Shown: positions 15,811-24,436 of the stretch, piece by piece
How the letters are laid out: each line of letters begins with the position of its first letter
Position numbering within the stretch: the stretch's first letter is position 1
NCBI GenBank assembly: GCA_017860635.1
Contig: JAGDMK010000025.1
Span: 1-36,580, forward strand
Length of the DNA stretch: 36,580 nt
From: Bacteroidota bacterium
GTDB lineage: Bacteria; Bacteroidota; Ignavibacteria; UBA10030; UBA6906
Direction of reading: 5' to 3'
Notes under the pieces: model-generated
The model's input: only the letters and a program-made list of their open reading frames with translations
Databases searched by the model: none
Told to the model about the DNA's origin: nothing
Translations under genes and position numbers: made by a program

Positions 15811-16804
15811 GTGAGCACAGAACGGATGAGCAGAGGAGGGACAGGCACATCGATGGCGGACTTCCCCATACTGCGCGGGAGGACGAACAACTGCGCTCCG
15901 GCACTTCTTTTCTTGTCCAGAGCGAGGGCCGAAAGGAGCCGTTTCATGTCGAGTCGCGCGGGAAGGCGCGCGGGCAGTCCCACCGCATCCATCACACGCT
16001 TCATGCGGAGAAGATCGCGCACATCGAGAAGACCCAGCGTAACGGCGAGCTTCCCTTCGAGGATCATGCCGATGGCGACGGCCTCCCCGTGCCTGAGCTG
16101 GAACGAAGTCGCCGCTTCAATCGCATGGCCCAGCGTGTGGCCGAGATTCAGCACCTTGCGCAAGCCTGATTCCCGTTCGTCCCGGGCCACGACCGCAGCC
16201 TTGAGACCGACGGACGTGGCGATCACTTTCGAAAGAAGGCGCACATGCGCAGGCGTGATGTCATGCGCTTTTCGTTCCAGGAGAGAGAAGAATTTCGCAT
16301 CCAGGGCGACAGCGATCTTCAGGACCTCCGCCATGCCGTTCCGGAATTCGGCCCTATTCCCACTTTGCCGCCGACGCTGCTGTCCACCTGAGCCAGAAGT
16401 GTCGTGGGCACCTGAACGAAAGGAACGCCACGGAGGACCGTTGCCGCCGTAAAGCCTGCGAGGTCACCGACCACTCCTCCCCCGAGCGCAACCACCACAC
16501 TTCCTCGCCGGACGTTGTTCTCAAGGAGGGCTGTGATGACGGCATAGTAGACGTCAATGGACTTGGACTTCTCTCCGGCGGGGATGTCGATCAGCAGCGC
16601 ATCCAAACCGGCCCGGTGGAGATCATGCATGACAGCGCGGCCGTACAACCTGCCAACATTCTCGTCGGTCACCACGAAGACCGAGCGTCCGCGCCACTGC
16701 CGGAGCAGCAGCGCCGGTAGTTCATGCAAGGCTCCGGCTCCGATCAGAACCGGGTACCGGCGATCGTTTCCCGCGGGAAGGCGTACAAGAAGCTTTTCGT
16801 TCAT
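15807..16804 (-). pseudogene. aroB: 3-dehydroquinate synthase, apparently disrupted by an internal deletion and frameshift
   Basis: N-terminal half from ATG at 16804 ([24 protein letters not shown]...[19 protein letters not shown]) in frame with ORF 16319..17572; C-terminal half ([20 protein letters not shown]...LNLGHTLGHAIE...HGEAVAIGM) in another frame (ORF 15807..16334); the usual ~30 residues between GGKxGx and [11 protein letters not shown] are missing. Confidence 0.85.
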
Positions 16805-16810
16805 GCATTC

Positions 16811-16839
16811 AGAGTACGGCAAGGTGCGGAAAAAGTCAA
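16811..16839 (-). promoter_or_regulatory. Candidate promoter directly abutting the aroB start codon (leaderless)
   Basis: Minus strand TTGACT (16839-16834), 17-nt spacer, TACTCT (16816-16811), then GAATGC and ATG at 16804. Confidence 0.4.
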
Positions 16840-16876
16840 CTGTAGAATCTGAGCCCCCTATTCCGTATGTTCTTGT

Positions 16877-17617
16877 GTGCCGCCGGCACATGCAGAACCG
16901 TGCACTCACAGCCCCGATAGCACTCCCCTGGAAAAGCACCTCGTCCGTTCGATGTTTGACGCAATTGCGCACCGGTATGACCTGCTGAACCACATGCTGA
17001 GCGGGGGTGCCGATCTCTACTGGCGCCGTAAAGCCGTGGCGTCGCTCCGGGACCTGCGGCCGCGGAGGATTCTGGATGTCGCGACGGGAACCGCGGATTT
17101 TGCCATCGCGGCTCTCCGCCTCAAGCCGGACGAGGTGATCGGCGTGGACATCGCAGAGAACATGCTGGCCATCGGAAGAGCGAAGATCCAGCGGATGGGC
17201 GCCGGAGAGGTGATCCACCTGAGAACCGGCGAGGCAGAACACCTTGAGTTCGGGGACAATGCATTCGATGCGGCGATGGTCGCGTTCGGCGCCCGCAACT
17301 TCGAACATCTGCACCAGGGACTCCGCGAGATGCAGAGAGTGCTGCGGCCCGGAGGGCGCATCGTGGTGCTTGAGTTCTCCCGACCGACGGCCTTCCCGCT
17401 CCGGCAGCTCTATCTCTTCTACTTCCGGAGGATTCTCCCGCTCCTGGGCAGATCCATTTCGAAAGACCGGGATGCGTACACATACCTGCCGGATACTGTC
17501 ATGAAGTTCCCCCAGGGAGAGGAGTTCCTCGCCATCCTGAAGGAAGCCGGCATCCGTTCGCCACGCCAGCACCGACTGACGTTCGGCATCGTCACTATCT
17601 ACACAGGAGAAAAATGA
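16877..17617 (+). CDS. ubiE: Demethylmenaquinone methyltransferase (UbiE/MenG family)
   Basis: GTG start; [80 protein letters not shown]. Confidence 0.96.
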   Translation: MPPAHAEPCTHSPDSTPLEKHLVRSMFDAIAHRYDLLNHMLSGGADLYWRRKAVASLRDLRPRRILDVATGTADFAIAALRLKPDEVIGVDIAENMLAIGRAKIQRMGAGEVIHLRTGEAEHLEFGDNAFDAAMVAFGARNFEHLHQGLREMQRVLRPGGRIVVLEFSRPTAFPLRQLYLFYFRRILPLLGRSISKDRDAYTYLPDTVMKFPQGEEFLAILKEAGIRSPRQHRLTFGIVTIYTGEK

Positions 17618-18459
17618 TCGCGCCAGCTGACCGCGTAATCCGCGTCGGACACAGTCCCGACCCCGATGATGCCTTCATGTTCTACGGACTTGCCAGCGGA
17701 AAGGTGAAACTCGAAGGAATCACCATCGAACACATGCTCGAGGACATCCAGTCGCTGAACGTCCGCGCCATGAAAGCCGAGCTCGAGGTCACGGCAATCT
17801 CGGCTCATGCGTTCCCCGCCGTAGCGGAACACTACTGGATCATGCGGACCGGCGCAAGCATGGGCGAGGGATACGGACCCGTGATCATTTCACGGAAATA
17901 CAGGACGCTGGAAGAGTTGAAGGGAAAGCTCGTAGGAACCCCCGGCCCCCTGACCACCGCAACGCTCCTCTTCCGCACATTTACGCAGGGCATCCGGCAT
18001 ATCGACATGCCTTTCGATGCCATCATGGAGGCGGTCGACAACGGAAGTGTGGACGCCGGACTGCTTATCCATGAAGGGCAGATCACCTACCAGTCGCTCG
18101 GGTACAATAAGATCCTGGACTTCGGAGAGTTCTGGGACGGAGAAACCGGCGGACTCCCGTTGCCGCTGGGACTTGATGTGGTGCGGAAGGACCTCGGCAT
18201 GAACCTGGCAACGATACTCTCCCGTGGATTGAAGGAGAGCATCGCCTACGGCTACGCCCATCAGGACGAGGCAATCCCTTACGCCATGCGATGGGGCCGG
18301 GGGATTGACTACGCGCTGGGCGAGAAGTTCGTGAAGATGTACGTGAGCGACCTGACGATCGACATGGGCGAAAAGGGACTGCGGGGTCTGCAGATGTTGT
18401 TCGCGAGGGCAGCGGAGAAAGGGGTGGTGCAAGAGGTCCCGACGATAGAACTTGTCTGA
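17614..18459 (+). CDS. mqnD: 1,4-dihydroxy-6-naphthoate synthase
   Basis: ATGA overlap with ubi[85 protein letters not shown]. Confidence 0.92.
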   Translation: MIAPADRVIRVGHSPDPDDAFMFYGLASGKVKLEGITIEHMLEDIQSLNVRAMKAELEVTAISAHAFPAVAEHYWIMRTGASMGEGYGPVIISRKYRTLEELKGKLVGTPGPLTTATLLFRTFTQGIRHIDMPFDAIMEAVDNGSVDAGLLIHEGQITYQSLGYNKILDFGEFWDGETGGLPLPLGLDVVRKDLGMNLATILSRGLKESIAYGYAHQDEAIPYAMRWGRGIDYALGEKFVKMYVSDLTIDMGEKGLRGLQMLFARAAEKGVVQEVPTIELV

Positions 18460-18693
18460 TGCATCGGGGCAGGCATCGGGGCACCATACGCCGGCGGAGG
18501 TCCGGTCACTTGGGCAACCCGCTCCCAGGAGTCCGCGCACCCAGTCCAGGAGGATGCCAGGGGATTGCGAGCGAGGTGCGTGACGTGAGAAACCGGATGT
18601 CCGCACGGTGCTGCAATCAGAGGTTAGTCATCGGGATGCTTCAACCTGTCAATGGAGAACGTTTCGTCTCCGAAGGTCCGGGAGGCACCGCCC

Positions 18694-19791
18694 TTACGCC
18701 GCCTCGGCAGGGGGTGGATAGACGTTGAGAATCTCGTAGACCGTGTTCCGCTGCGCCGCCTCAAATCCCGCGTCGTGAATCATCCGGATGCACTCTTCAG
18801 TGTCTGTCGTGTTCACGAAATTCGCAGCCGCGTGCACATTCTCTTCCTGCAGTGTACCGCCGAAATCATCCGCACCGAAATGAAGCGCAATCTGCCCCAC
18901 CTTCTTCCCCTCCGAAAACCATGATGCCTGGATGTGCGGCACGTTGTCGAGATACAGGCGCGAGAGCGCCAGGATCTGCAGGTAGCGTGTCGGCGTCGCA
19001 TAGTGAGGAATGATCTTCTCCAGCGGCGTGTTGCCAGGTTTGAAGCTCCACGGGACAAACGCGGTGAATCCGTGATACTCATCCTGCAGCGCCCGCACGA
19101 CCTCGAGATGGTCGATGATGTCCTCGTCCTGCTCGAGATGGCCGTACATCATTGTCGCGGTGCTCTTGTACCCGATGCGGTGCGCCTCCCGCATCACGTG
19201 CAGCCAGTCGGCGCTGGTTCCCTTCCGGCTGCTGATCTTTCGCTTGACACGGTCGGAGAGGATTTCCGCTCCTCCGCCCGGCAGCGTCCGCAGGCCCGCA
19301 TCCCACAGTTGCGCAAGCACTTCGGGCACACTGAACCCCGAAACCTCAGCCATGCCCAGCACTTCCGATGTGGAAAAGAAATGCGGATGTATGGAGGGGA
19401 CCTCCCGTACCGTCCGCTCCACGAGTTCCAGATAGTAGCTCAGCGGCAGCGCCGGATTGACACCGCCCTGGAGGAGAACCGTCGTGACACCCCGTGCCGC
19501 CGCTTCTTTGAACTTCGCAATGAGATCGTCAACGCTGTGCGTGTACTCCCCCGATTCGCCGGGATGCCTGTAGAACGCACAGAATATGCAGTCAATCGTA
19601 CAGACATTTGTGTAGTTCGGATTGGTGTCGATCACAAACGTGACACGGGGATCCGGGTTGATCCGGAAGCGGACCTCGTTGGCTGCTTCGGCGAGGTCCA
19701 GAAGATCGCCCCGTTGGAGAAGTGCCAGACCTTCTTCCCGGGTCATGCGTTCCTGCTTCCGTATCTTTTGAAAAACCTGCTCCAGCGTCAT
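18694..19791 (-). CDS. mqnC: Cyclic dehypoxanthine futalosine synthase (radical SAM)
   Basis: Radical SAM motif CTIDCIFCAFYRHPGESGEYTHS, TTVLLQGGVNPALPLSYYLELV, TLPGGGAEIL, WFSEGKKVGQIALHFGADDFGGTLQEENVHAAA. Confidence 0.95.
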   Translation of the reverse strand: MTLEQVFQKIRKQERMTREEGLALLQRGDLLDLAEAANEVRFRINPDPRVTFVIDTNPNYTNVCTIDCIFCAFYRHPGESGEYTHSVDDLIAKFKEAAARGVTTVLLQGGVNPALPLSYYLELVERTVREVPSIHPHFFSTSEVLGMAEVSGFSVPEVLAQLWDAGLRTLPGGGAEILSDRVKRKISSRKGTSADWLHVMREAHRIGYKSTATMMYGHLEQDEDIIDHLEVVRALQDEYHGFTAFVPWSFKPGNTPLEKIIPHYATPTRYLQILALSRLYLDNVPHIQASWFSEGKKVGQIALHFGADDFGGTLQEENVHAAANFVNTTDTEECIRMIHDAGFEAAQRNTVYEILNVYPPPAEAA

Positions 19792-19833
19792 CGTCTGCCT
19801 TCCCGGATCCAGTCCATGAGGTGTCCCATCGGT

Positions 19834-21732
19834 TCACATCCTGCTGCCGGGCAGGTCGTTCCGCTCCGGGACCTGTCCCTCCGGCTGCTCGAGTTCACGC
19901 ACCATTCCCGCAAACCTCGTGATGGCTTCCCATTCCCGTTCGCCCAGCCGGTAGTTGAAACCGGTGAGGTACTCTACTGTCTCCATTTCCGTGAGGCCCA
20001 GACGCCGGCCGCTTGCTCCGGCGATCCCCGCGAGGTCCTCGTTGCTTTTCTCCAGAGACGCCTCGAGAGCCCGTGTGATCTGCGCTTTGGATTCCGCCGG
20101 CAGCGAACGCTTCGCAGCCCAGACAGCAAACACAAAGGGCAGCTTCTGCCATTCATACCATTCGCTCGCCAGATCGTAGATCAGGTCGAACCCGGCAAGG
20201 CCGGTCTTCTGATGCCGCAGCGCTTCGTCGCCGATGAGCAGGACGGCATCCAGTCCGGAGTGGTCATTCACACCCCCATGGAGCCGTTCGAAGCGCGCCG
20301 TGATGCCATATTTCTTTTCCAGCAGGACGCGGAGGAGGCGAACGGAGGTCGCGGTATCATCGATGATCCCGATCCGCTTGCCGTCCAGGTCGCGCCACCC
20401 CTCCTTCGAAAAAAGCATGACGCTCTTCACCTGGTCACGCGTGGCCAGACCGTATCCGATCGGTTCCAGTTGCTCTGCCTGCTCGACGTAGTTCATGACA
20501 GAGAACAGGCCGGCGTCTATCATCCCCTTCTCGCTCAGCATGCCCATCCGGCGGGGTTTGACCGGCAGCACTTTGTAGCCAGGGACATGGAGGTGCGCGT
20601 GGAACGCTATTGAGTTCAGGTACGGAATCTTCCCGATCACACGCTCCGCATGGAGATGGAGGGGATTATAATAGACATCCCGTTCGACCGGGATCTTCCC
20701 CGCCGCACGGATGATGCGGATGATCTGATCCTTCTTGAGCGACATCGGACTGATGGCACCGGCATCATGGGCGATTTTTTCTCCCCCGACGGTTCCATCC
20801 ATGTCATCCGCGCCGAAGTTGAGTGCGACGCCGGCCACCTCCTCCGTCAGCATCACCCAGTACGCCTTGATGTGCGGGAAGTTGTCCAGCATGAGCCGTG
20901 AGACGGCAATGGTCTTGAGATCATCGATAGCCGATGTATGCCTGTGCGACGGTTTGATCCCCGTTGCGCCGGGCTGGAACGCAAGAGGGATGAATGTCAG
21001 GAAGCCGCCGGTTTCGTCCTGCAGCTCGCGCAGTTTCATCATATGCTGGAGCCGCTCTTCGATCGTCTCGATGTGACCGTACAGCATGGTGCTGTTCGTG
21101 GGAATGCCCAGACGGTGAGCAGTCCTGTGCACCTCGAGCCATCCCTTCGCGCCGATCTTTTGATTGAAAAGCTGTTTCCGCACCCGCTCCGAGAACACTT
21201 CCGCACCGCCGCCCGGCATCGTGCGCACGCCTGCCGCTTTCAGCTGGCGAAGCACCTCTTCAATGGACATTCTGAACTTCTTGTGAAAGAAGTCGATCTC
21301 CACCGCTGTGAACGCCTTTACGTCTGCGTCCGGGAGAGTGCGGTGCACCGACTCCACAAGATCCAGATACCGCTCCCATGGCCAGTCCGCCGGCATCCCT
21401 CCGGTGATATGCACTTCTTTGATGTCCGGCGTCAGCCGGTCCAGAACATCCCTGGCCGTCATCTCGTAGGCGCCGGCGGCGCCCTTCTTCACTGCGAAAT
21501 CGCAGAACTTGCACGACAGGACACAAATATTGGTATGTTCGATCTTCTGATTGAGGACAAAGTAGACGCCGTCCCCGCTCCGGGACTTCTGCACGGTATG
21601 GGCCATTTTGCCCAGCCCGATGATGTCCGGAGTCCTGTACAGGATGAGTCCGTCTTCCAATGACAGTCTCTCGCCCTTCTGGACTTTCGCCCAGACGGGC
21701 CCGAGTTCTTTATCTCTGAATGTGATGTCCAT
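19834..21732 (-). CDS. mqnE-mqnA: Fused aminofutalosine synthase (MqnE, N-terminal) / chorismate dehydratase (MqnA, C-terminal)
   Basis: aa ~1-363 (nt ~20644-21732): MqnE radical SAM CVLSCKFCDFAVKKG, VHITGGMPADWPWERYLDL, TMPGGGAEVFSERVR, GADDMDGTVGGEKIAHDAGA. aa ~364-632 (nt ~19834-20643): MqnA IGKIPYLNSIAFHAHL, LIGDEALRHQ, YDLASEWYEWQKLPFVFAVWAAKR. Single uninterrupted 632-aa frame. Confidence 0.93.
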   Translation of the reverse strand: MDITFRDKELGPVWAKVQKGERLSLEDGLILYRTPDIIGLGKMAHTVQKSRSGDGVYFVLNQKIEHTNICVLSCKFCDFAVKKGAAGAYEMTARDVLDRLTPDIKEVHITGGMPADWPWERYLDLVESVHRTLPDADVKAFTAVEIDFFHKKFRMSIEEVLRQLKAAGVRTMPGGGAEVFSERVRKQLFNQKIGAKGWLEVHRTAHRLGIPTNSTMLYGHIETIEERLQHMMKLRELQDETGGFLTFIPLAFQPGATGIKPSHRHTSAIDDLKTIAVSRLMLDNFPHIKAYWVMLTEEVAGVALNFGADDMDGTVGGEKIAHDAGAISPMSLKKDQIIRIIRAAGKIPVERDVYYNPLHLHAERVIGKIPYLNSIAFHAHLHVPGYKVLPVKPRRMGMLSEKGMIDAGLFSVMNYVEQAEQLEPIGYGLATRDQVKSVMLFSKEGWRDLDGKRIGIIDDTATSVRLLRVLLEKKYGITARFERLHGGVNDHSGLDAVLLIGDEALRHQKTGLAGFDLIYDLASEWYEWQKLPFVFAVWAAKRSLPAESKAQITRALEASLEKSNEDLAGIAGASGRRLGLTEMETVEYLTGFNYRLGEREWEAITRFAGMVRELEQPEGQVPERNDLPGSRM

Positions 21733-21966
21733 GGTGCTGTCGGTTTCTCTGTTTGAATTGATACAGCGACGGTGCTATTCCTGTATGATCCCTGAAGGCT
21801 ATAGGGTTCTGTTTATGGGAGGAACGCACATTGTGGTCTTTGTTGCGTACACTCAATGAGTTGCGCTGGCTCTTTCGTGAGTCCACCCTGTACCGCACCG
21901 CGCCAGAAACAAACCTGAGCTATCCGGCCCACCAGTGAATTGCGCCGGGCAATGGGTGAGGTCACT

Positions 21967-21991
21967 GCAGGGTTCGTCTGACGAAACCTGC
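21967..21991 (-). terminator. Hairpin downstream of the ubiD gene, candidate terminator
   Basis: GCAGGGTTCGT-CTG-ACGAAACCTGC, 11-bp arms with one mismatch, about 100 nt past the ubiD stop on the minus strand; no clear U-tract. Confidence 0.4.
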
Positions 21992-22094
21992 CGTGCCCTG
22001 CATCATGGTGAAATCGCTCCCTGAGATCGTTCCAACAGACAATCAGTCCTCCCGACGATCCACCCGAAAATCGGCAACGCGGGCTGGCGCACCG

Positions 22095-23882
22095 TCACCG
22101 CCACATCCGCTCCCACCGCTCGTCAACTTTCCTGCGGACGTCCTCCGTCATCGTGAGCGCCTTGGGATATCCGGTTTTCCAGGTAGCGTCTATACCCATA
22201 ACACCGGAGTAGACCGGACTGATCCCGATCAGCTCCTGCCGTGTGAAGGCGATGTCGCGCTCGCAGTCAAACCGCGTAAAGACTCCCCAGATATAGTTCT
22301 CGCGGTCCTGGATGTCCACATCCTCGCTCACCGCAGCGATCATCGTCACGCCAGTCAGTGCCGGGTGGCGGACCAGTGTTTCGATGATCCGCCGGCCTCC
22401 TTCCCGCACCTTGACCAGCAGCAGCGTTTCGTGCACGAACCGGCAATCCACGATCGCGCTGTCCGTTTCCTTCACCGCCCGGAGGGCATCGGGCGACGGC
22501 AGTTGCTGCCTGCGTCTGATCACCACATCGGGCCGGATTTTGCGGGTTGCATCCAGGATCATCTTGCTGCCGAGATTCATCGTATAGCTTGTGAAGTCAA
22601 GCGTGTCCAGAGGCACTTTGGGGATCAGCACAAAATCGTGGTGGGGATCGAAATGGTCCCTCACCTCCTTCATCACCTCATCGAAATTCCGGACGTTCAC
22701 GCCTTCGCTCACGAGGACCAGGGATTTGGTCAGCGCGAGCTGGGACATGCCCATGAGGCCGAGTGCAGTCTTCATCGCCTCTTTGCCGTACCGCTGGTCG
22801 ACGGCGACGACAAGGAGATTGTGAAAGCCCGCTTCGTAATACGCCCACATCGAGGTGATTTCAGAATGGATGAGACGGGCAAGCGGACCAAGGATCAGCT
22901 GCGTCGCATCGCCGAGAAACTTGTCTTCCATGGGGGGAATCCCGACGACCGTCGCGGGGTAGAGGGGATTCCGCTTCCGGGTTATTGCCGTCAGGTGAAA
23001 GACCGGATACTCCGCTGCATGTGAGTAGTGGCCGAAGTGATCGCCGAACGGACCCTCCATGCGGCGTTCGCCGGGGCGCACCACTCCCTCGAGCACGAAT
23101 TCTGCGTGGGCAGGGACATCGATGCTGATGGTCGCACCGCGCGTGAACTCCGTGCGCTTCCCCCTGAGGAATCCGGCAAACATGGCCTCGTCGATGTTCT
23201 CGGGAAGCGCAGCAATCGTAGCCATGAGCAGCGCGGGGTCGGTTCCGATGGCAACGGCGAGCTCGAGGGACTGACCCAGCTTCTCCGCCTGCACATGATG
23301 GAACCCTCCCCCCTTCTGGATCTGCCAGTGCATACCCGTTGTCGCAGCATCGAAGACATGCATCCGGTACATGCCCATGTTGCGTTTGTGCGTCAGCGGA
23401 TCGTAGGTAATCACCTGAGGCAGCGTGATAAACCTCCCCCCATCATCCGGCCAGCAGGTGAGTATCGGAAGCGTATCGAGGTCAGGTTGTTCGACAACCT
23501 GCCGGGCGAGACCGGTGCGGACGCGGGTGACGGGTGCCGAAAGGAATCTGCGTGCAAGCTTCCGGTGCTTCAGCACAGAGGCGGGACGGGGTGGAAGAAT
23601 ATCACCGAGAAATGCGATGAGCTCCTCACCCAGCTGCTCCGGATGTTTCTGAAGGGCCAGCTCGCAGCGCAGGTCGCTGGCCATCGCATTGACGAGGACC
23701 GGATAGGGCGAGCCTTTGACCTGTTCGAACAGCAACGCCGGACGGCGTTCACGGACGGCGCGGCGCGCGATCTCCGTGATCTCGAGATACGGATCCACCT
23801 CGTCATGCACCCGGTGAAGCTCCCCCACACTTTCCAGATACAGCGCAAAGTCTCCGATTGTCCGGAACGCAGCCGGGTTCAC
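22095..23882 (-). CDS. ubiD: UbiD-family menaquinone biosynthesis decarboxylase (MqnL-type)
   Basis: ORF 22095..24044; likely GTG start at 23882 preceded by GGAGG (VNPAAFRTIGDFALYLESVGELHRVHDEVDPYLEITEIARR...). UbiD motifs: WQIQKGGGFHHVQAEKLGQSLELAVAIG, EGPFGDHFGHYS, NPLYPATVVGIPPMED. Confidence 0.93.
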   Translation of the reverse strand: MNPAAFRTIGDFALYLESVGELHRVHDEVDPYLEITEIARRAVRERRPALLFEQVKGSPYPVLVNAMASDLRCELALQKHPEQLGEELIAFLGDILPPRPASVLKHRKLARRFLSAPVTRVRTGLARQVVEQPDLDTLPILTCWPDDGGRFITLPQVITYDPLTHKRNMGMYRMHVFDAATTGMHWQIQKGGGFHHVQAEKLGQSLELAVAIGTDPALLMATIAALPENIDEAMFAGFLRGKRTEFTRGATISIDVPAHAEFVLEGVVRPGERRMEGPFGDHFGHYSHAAEYPVFHLTAITRKRNPLYPATVVGIPPMEDKFLGDATQLILGPLARLIHSEITSMWAYYEAGFHNLLVVAVDQRYGKEAMKTALGLMGMSQLALTKSLVLVSEGVNVRNFDEVMKEVRDHFDPHHDFVLIPKVPLDTLDFTSYTMNLGSKMILDATRKIRPDVVIRRRQQLPSPDALRAVKETDSAIVDCRFVHETLLLVKVREGGRRIIETLVRHPALTGVTMIAAVSEDVDIQDRENYIWGVFTRFDCERDIAFTRQELIGISPVYSGVMGIDATWKTGYPKALTMTEDVRRKVDERWERMWR

Positions 23883-24436
23883 CGGAATTCCTCCTCCCGC
23901 CACCCGGGTGCACCGCGCAGTCCCAGAGTCCCGAGCAGTTTGTCCGTGAATCCCCCGACATAGGCGTCGACCGACTCCGGAACATAATAGAGCGGCGGCG
24001 AGATGGGCATGATGGTCGCCCCGTACCCTGAGAGCCGGGCGCATTGCTCAAGCGTCAGGGTTGAGAGAGGCGTTTCCCGTACGCAGAGAATCAGGGGGAA
24101 GCGCTCTTTCAGGCAGACCTGCGCCGTGCGCGTGATGAGGGTGTCCCCGATGCCCGAGGCAATCCGTCCGATAGTGGAGGTGGACGCGGGGAGGATGACC
24201 AGGCCGTCAAAACGATTGGAGCCGGATGCCGGCGGCGCGGTAAGGTCATCGTCAGAGAAGGTACGCTCGACGAACGGTGCGAGGTCCTTGTCAGTCATCT
24301 TCAGTTCGTCCCGCAGAAGCACCTTGCCCCACTTGCTGACGATCAGGTACTTTGTCGCAGGACATTTCTTCAGAAAATCCAGCGCGTACACCGCTCCGGA
24401 CGATCCCGTTATGCCAACCACGATCTTCATGTCCAC
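23879..24436 (-). CDS. ubiX: UbiX-family flavin prenyltransferase (MqnM-type)
   Basis: MKIVVGITGSSGAVYALDFLKK, VILPASTSTIGRIASGIGDTLITRTAQVCLKERFPLILCVRETPLSTL; GTGA overlap with ubiD. Confidence 0.95.
   Translation of the reverse strand: MDMKIVVGITGSSGAVYALDFLKKCPATKYLIVSKWGKVLLRDELKMTDKDLAPFVERTFSDDDLTAPPASGSNRFDGLVILPASTSTIGRIASGIGDTLITRTAQVCLKERFPLILCVRETPLSTLTLEQCARLSGYGATIMPISPPLYYVPESVDAYVGGFTDKLLGTLGLRGAPGWREEEFR

Noticed and set aside
16350-16868. CCCTATTCC shared between the aroB junction and the ubiE leader, considered as a recombination repeat
   Set aside because: Only 9 bp and also present elsewhere (about 6454-6464); expected by chance and insufficient to explain the deletion
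16805-17572. Upstream extension of ORF 16319..17572 as an N-terminal domain of AroB
   Set aside because: It is antisense to ubiE; AroB homology begins at [17 protein letters not shown] (ATG 16804)
18934-20613. 559-aa plus-strand ORF opposite mqnC and mqnE-A
   Set aside because: Antisense shadow ORF of high-GC coding DNA; Arg/His-rich with no recognisable domain, while the opposite strand has clear radical-SAM enzymes
21993-23963. Two long plus-strand ORFs (343 and 311 aa) opposite ubiD
   Set aside because: Shadow ORFs of ubiD with no domain signature
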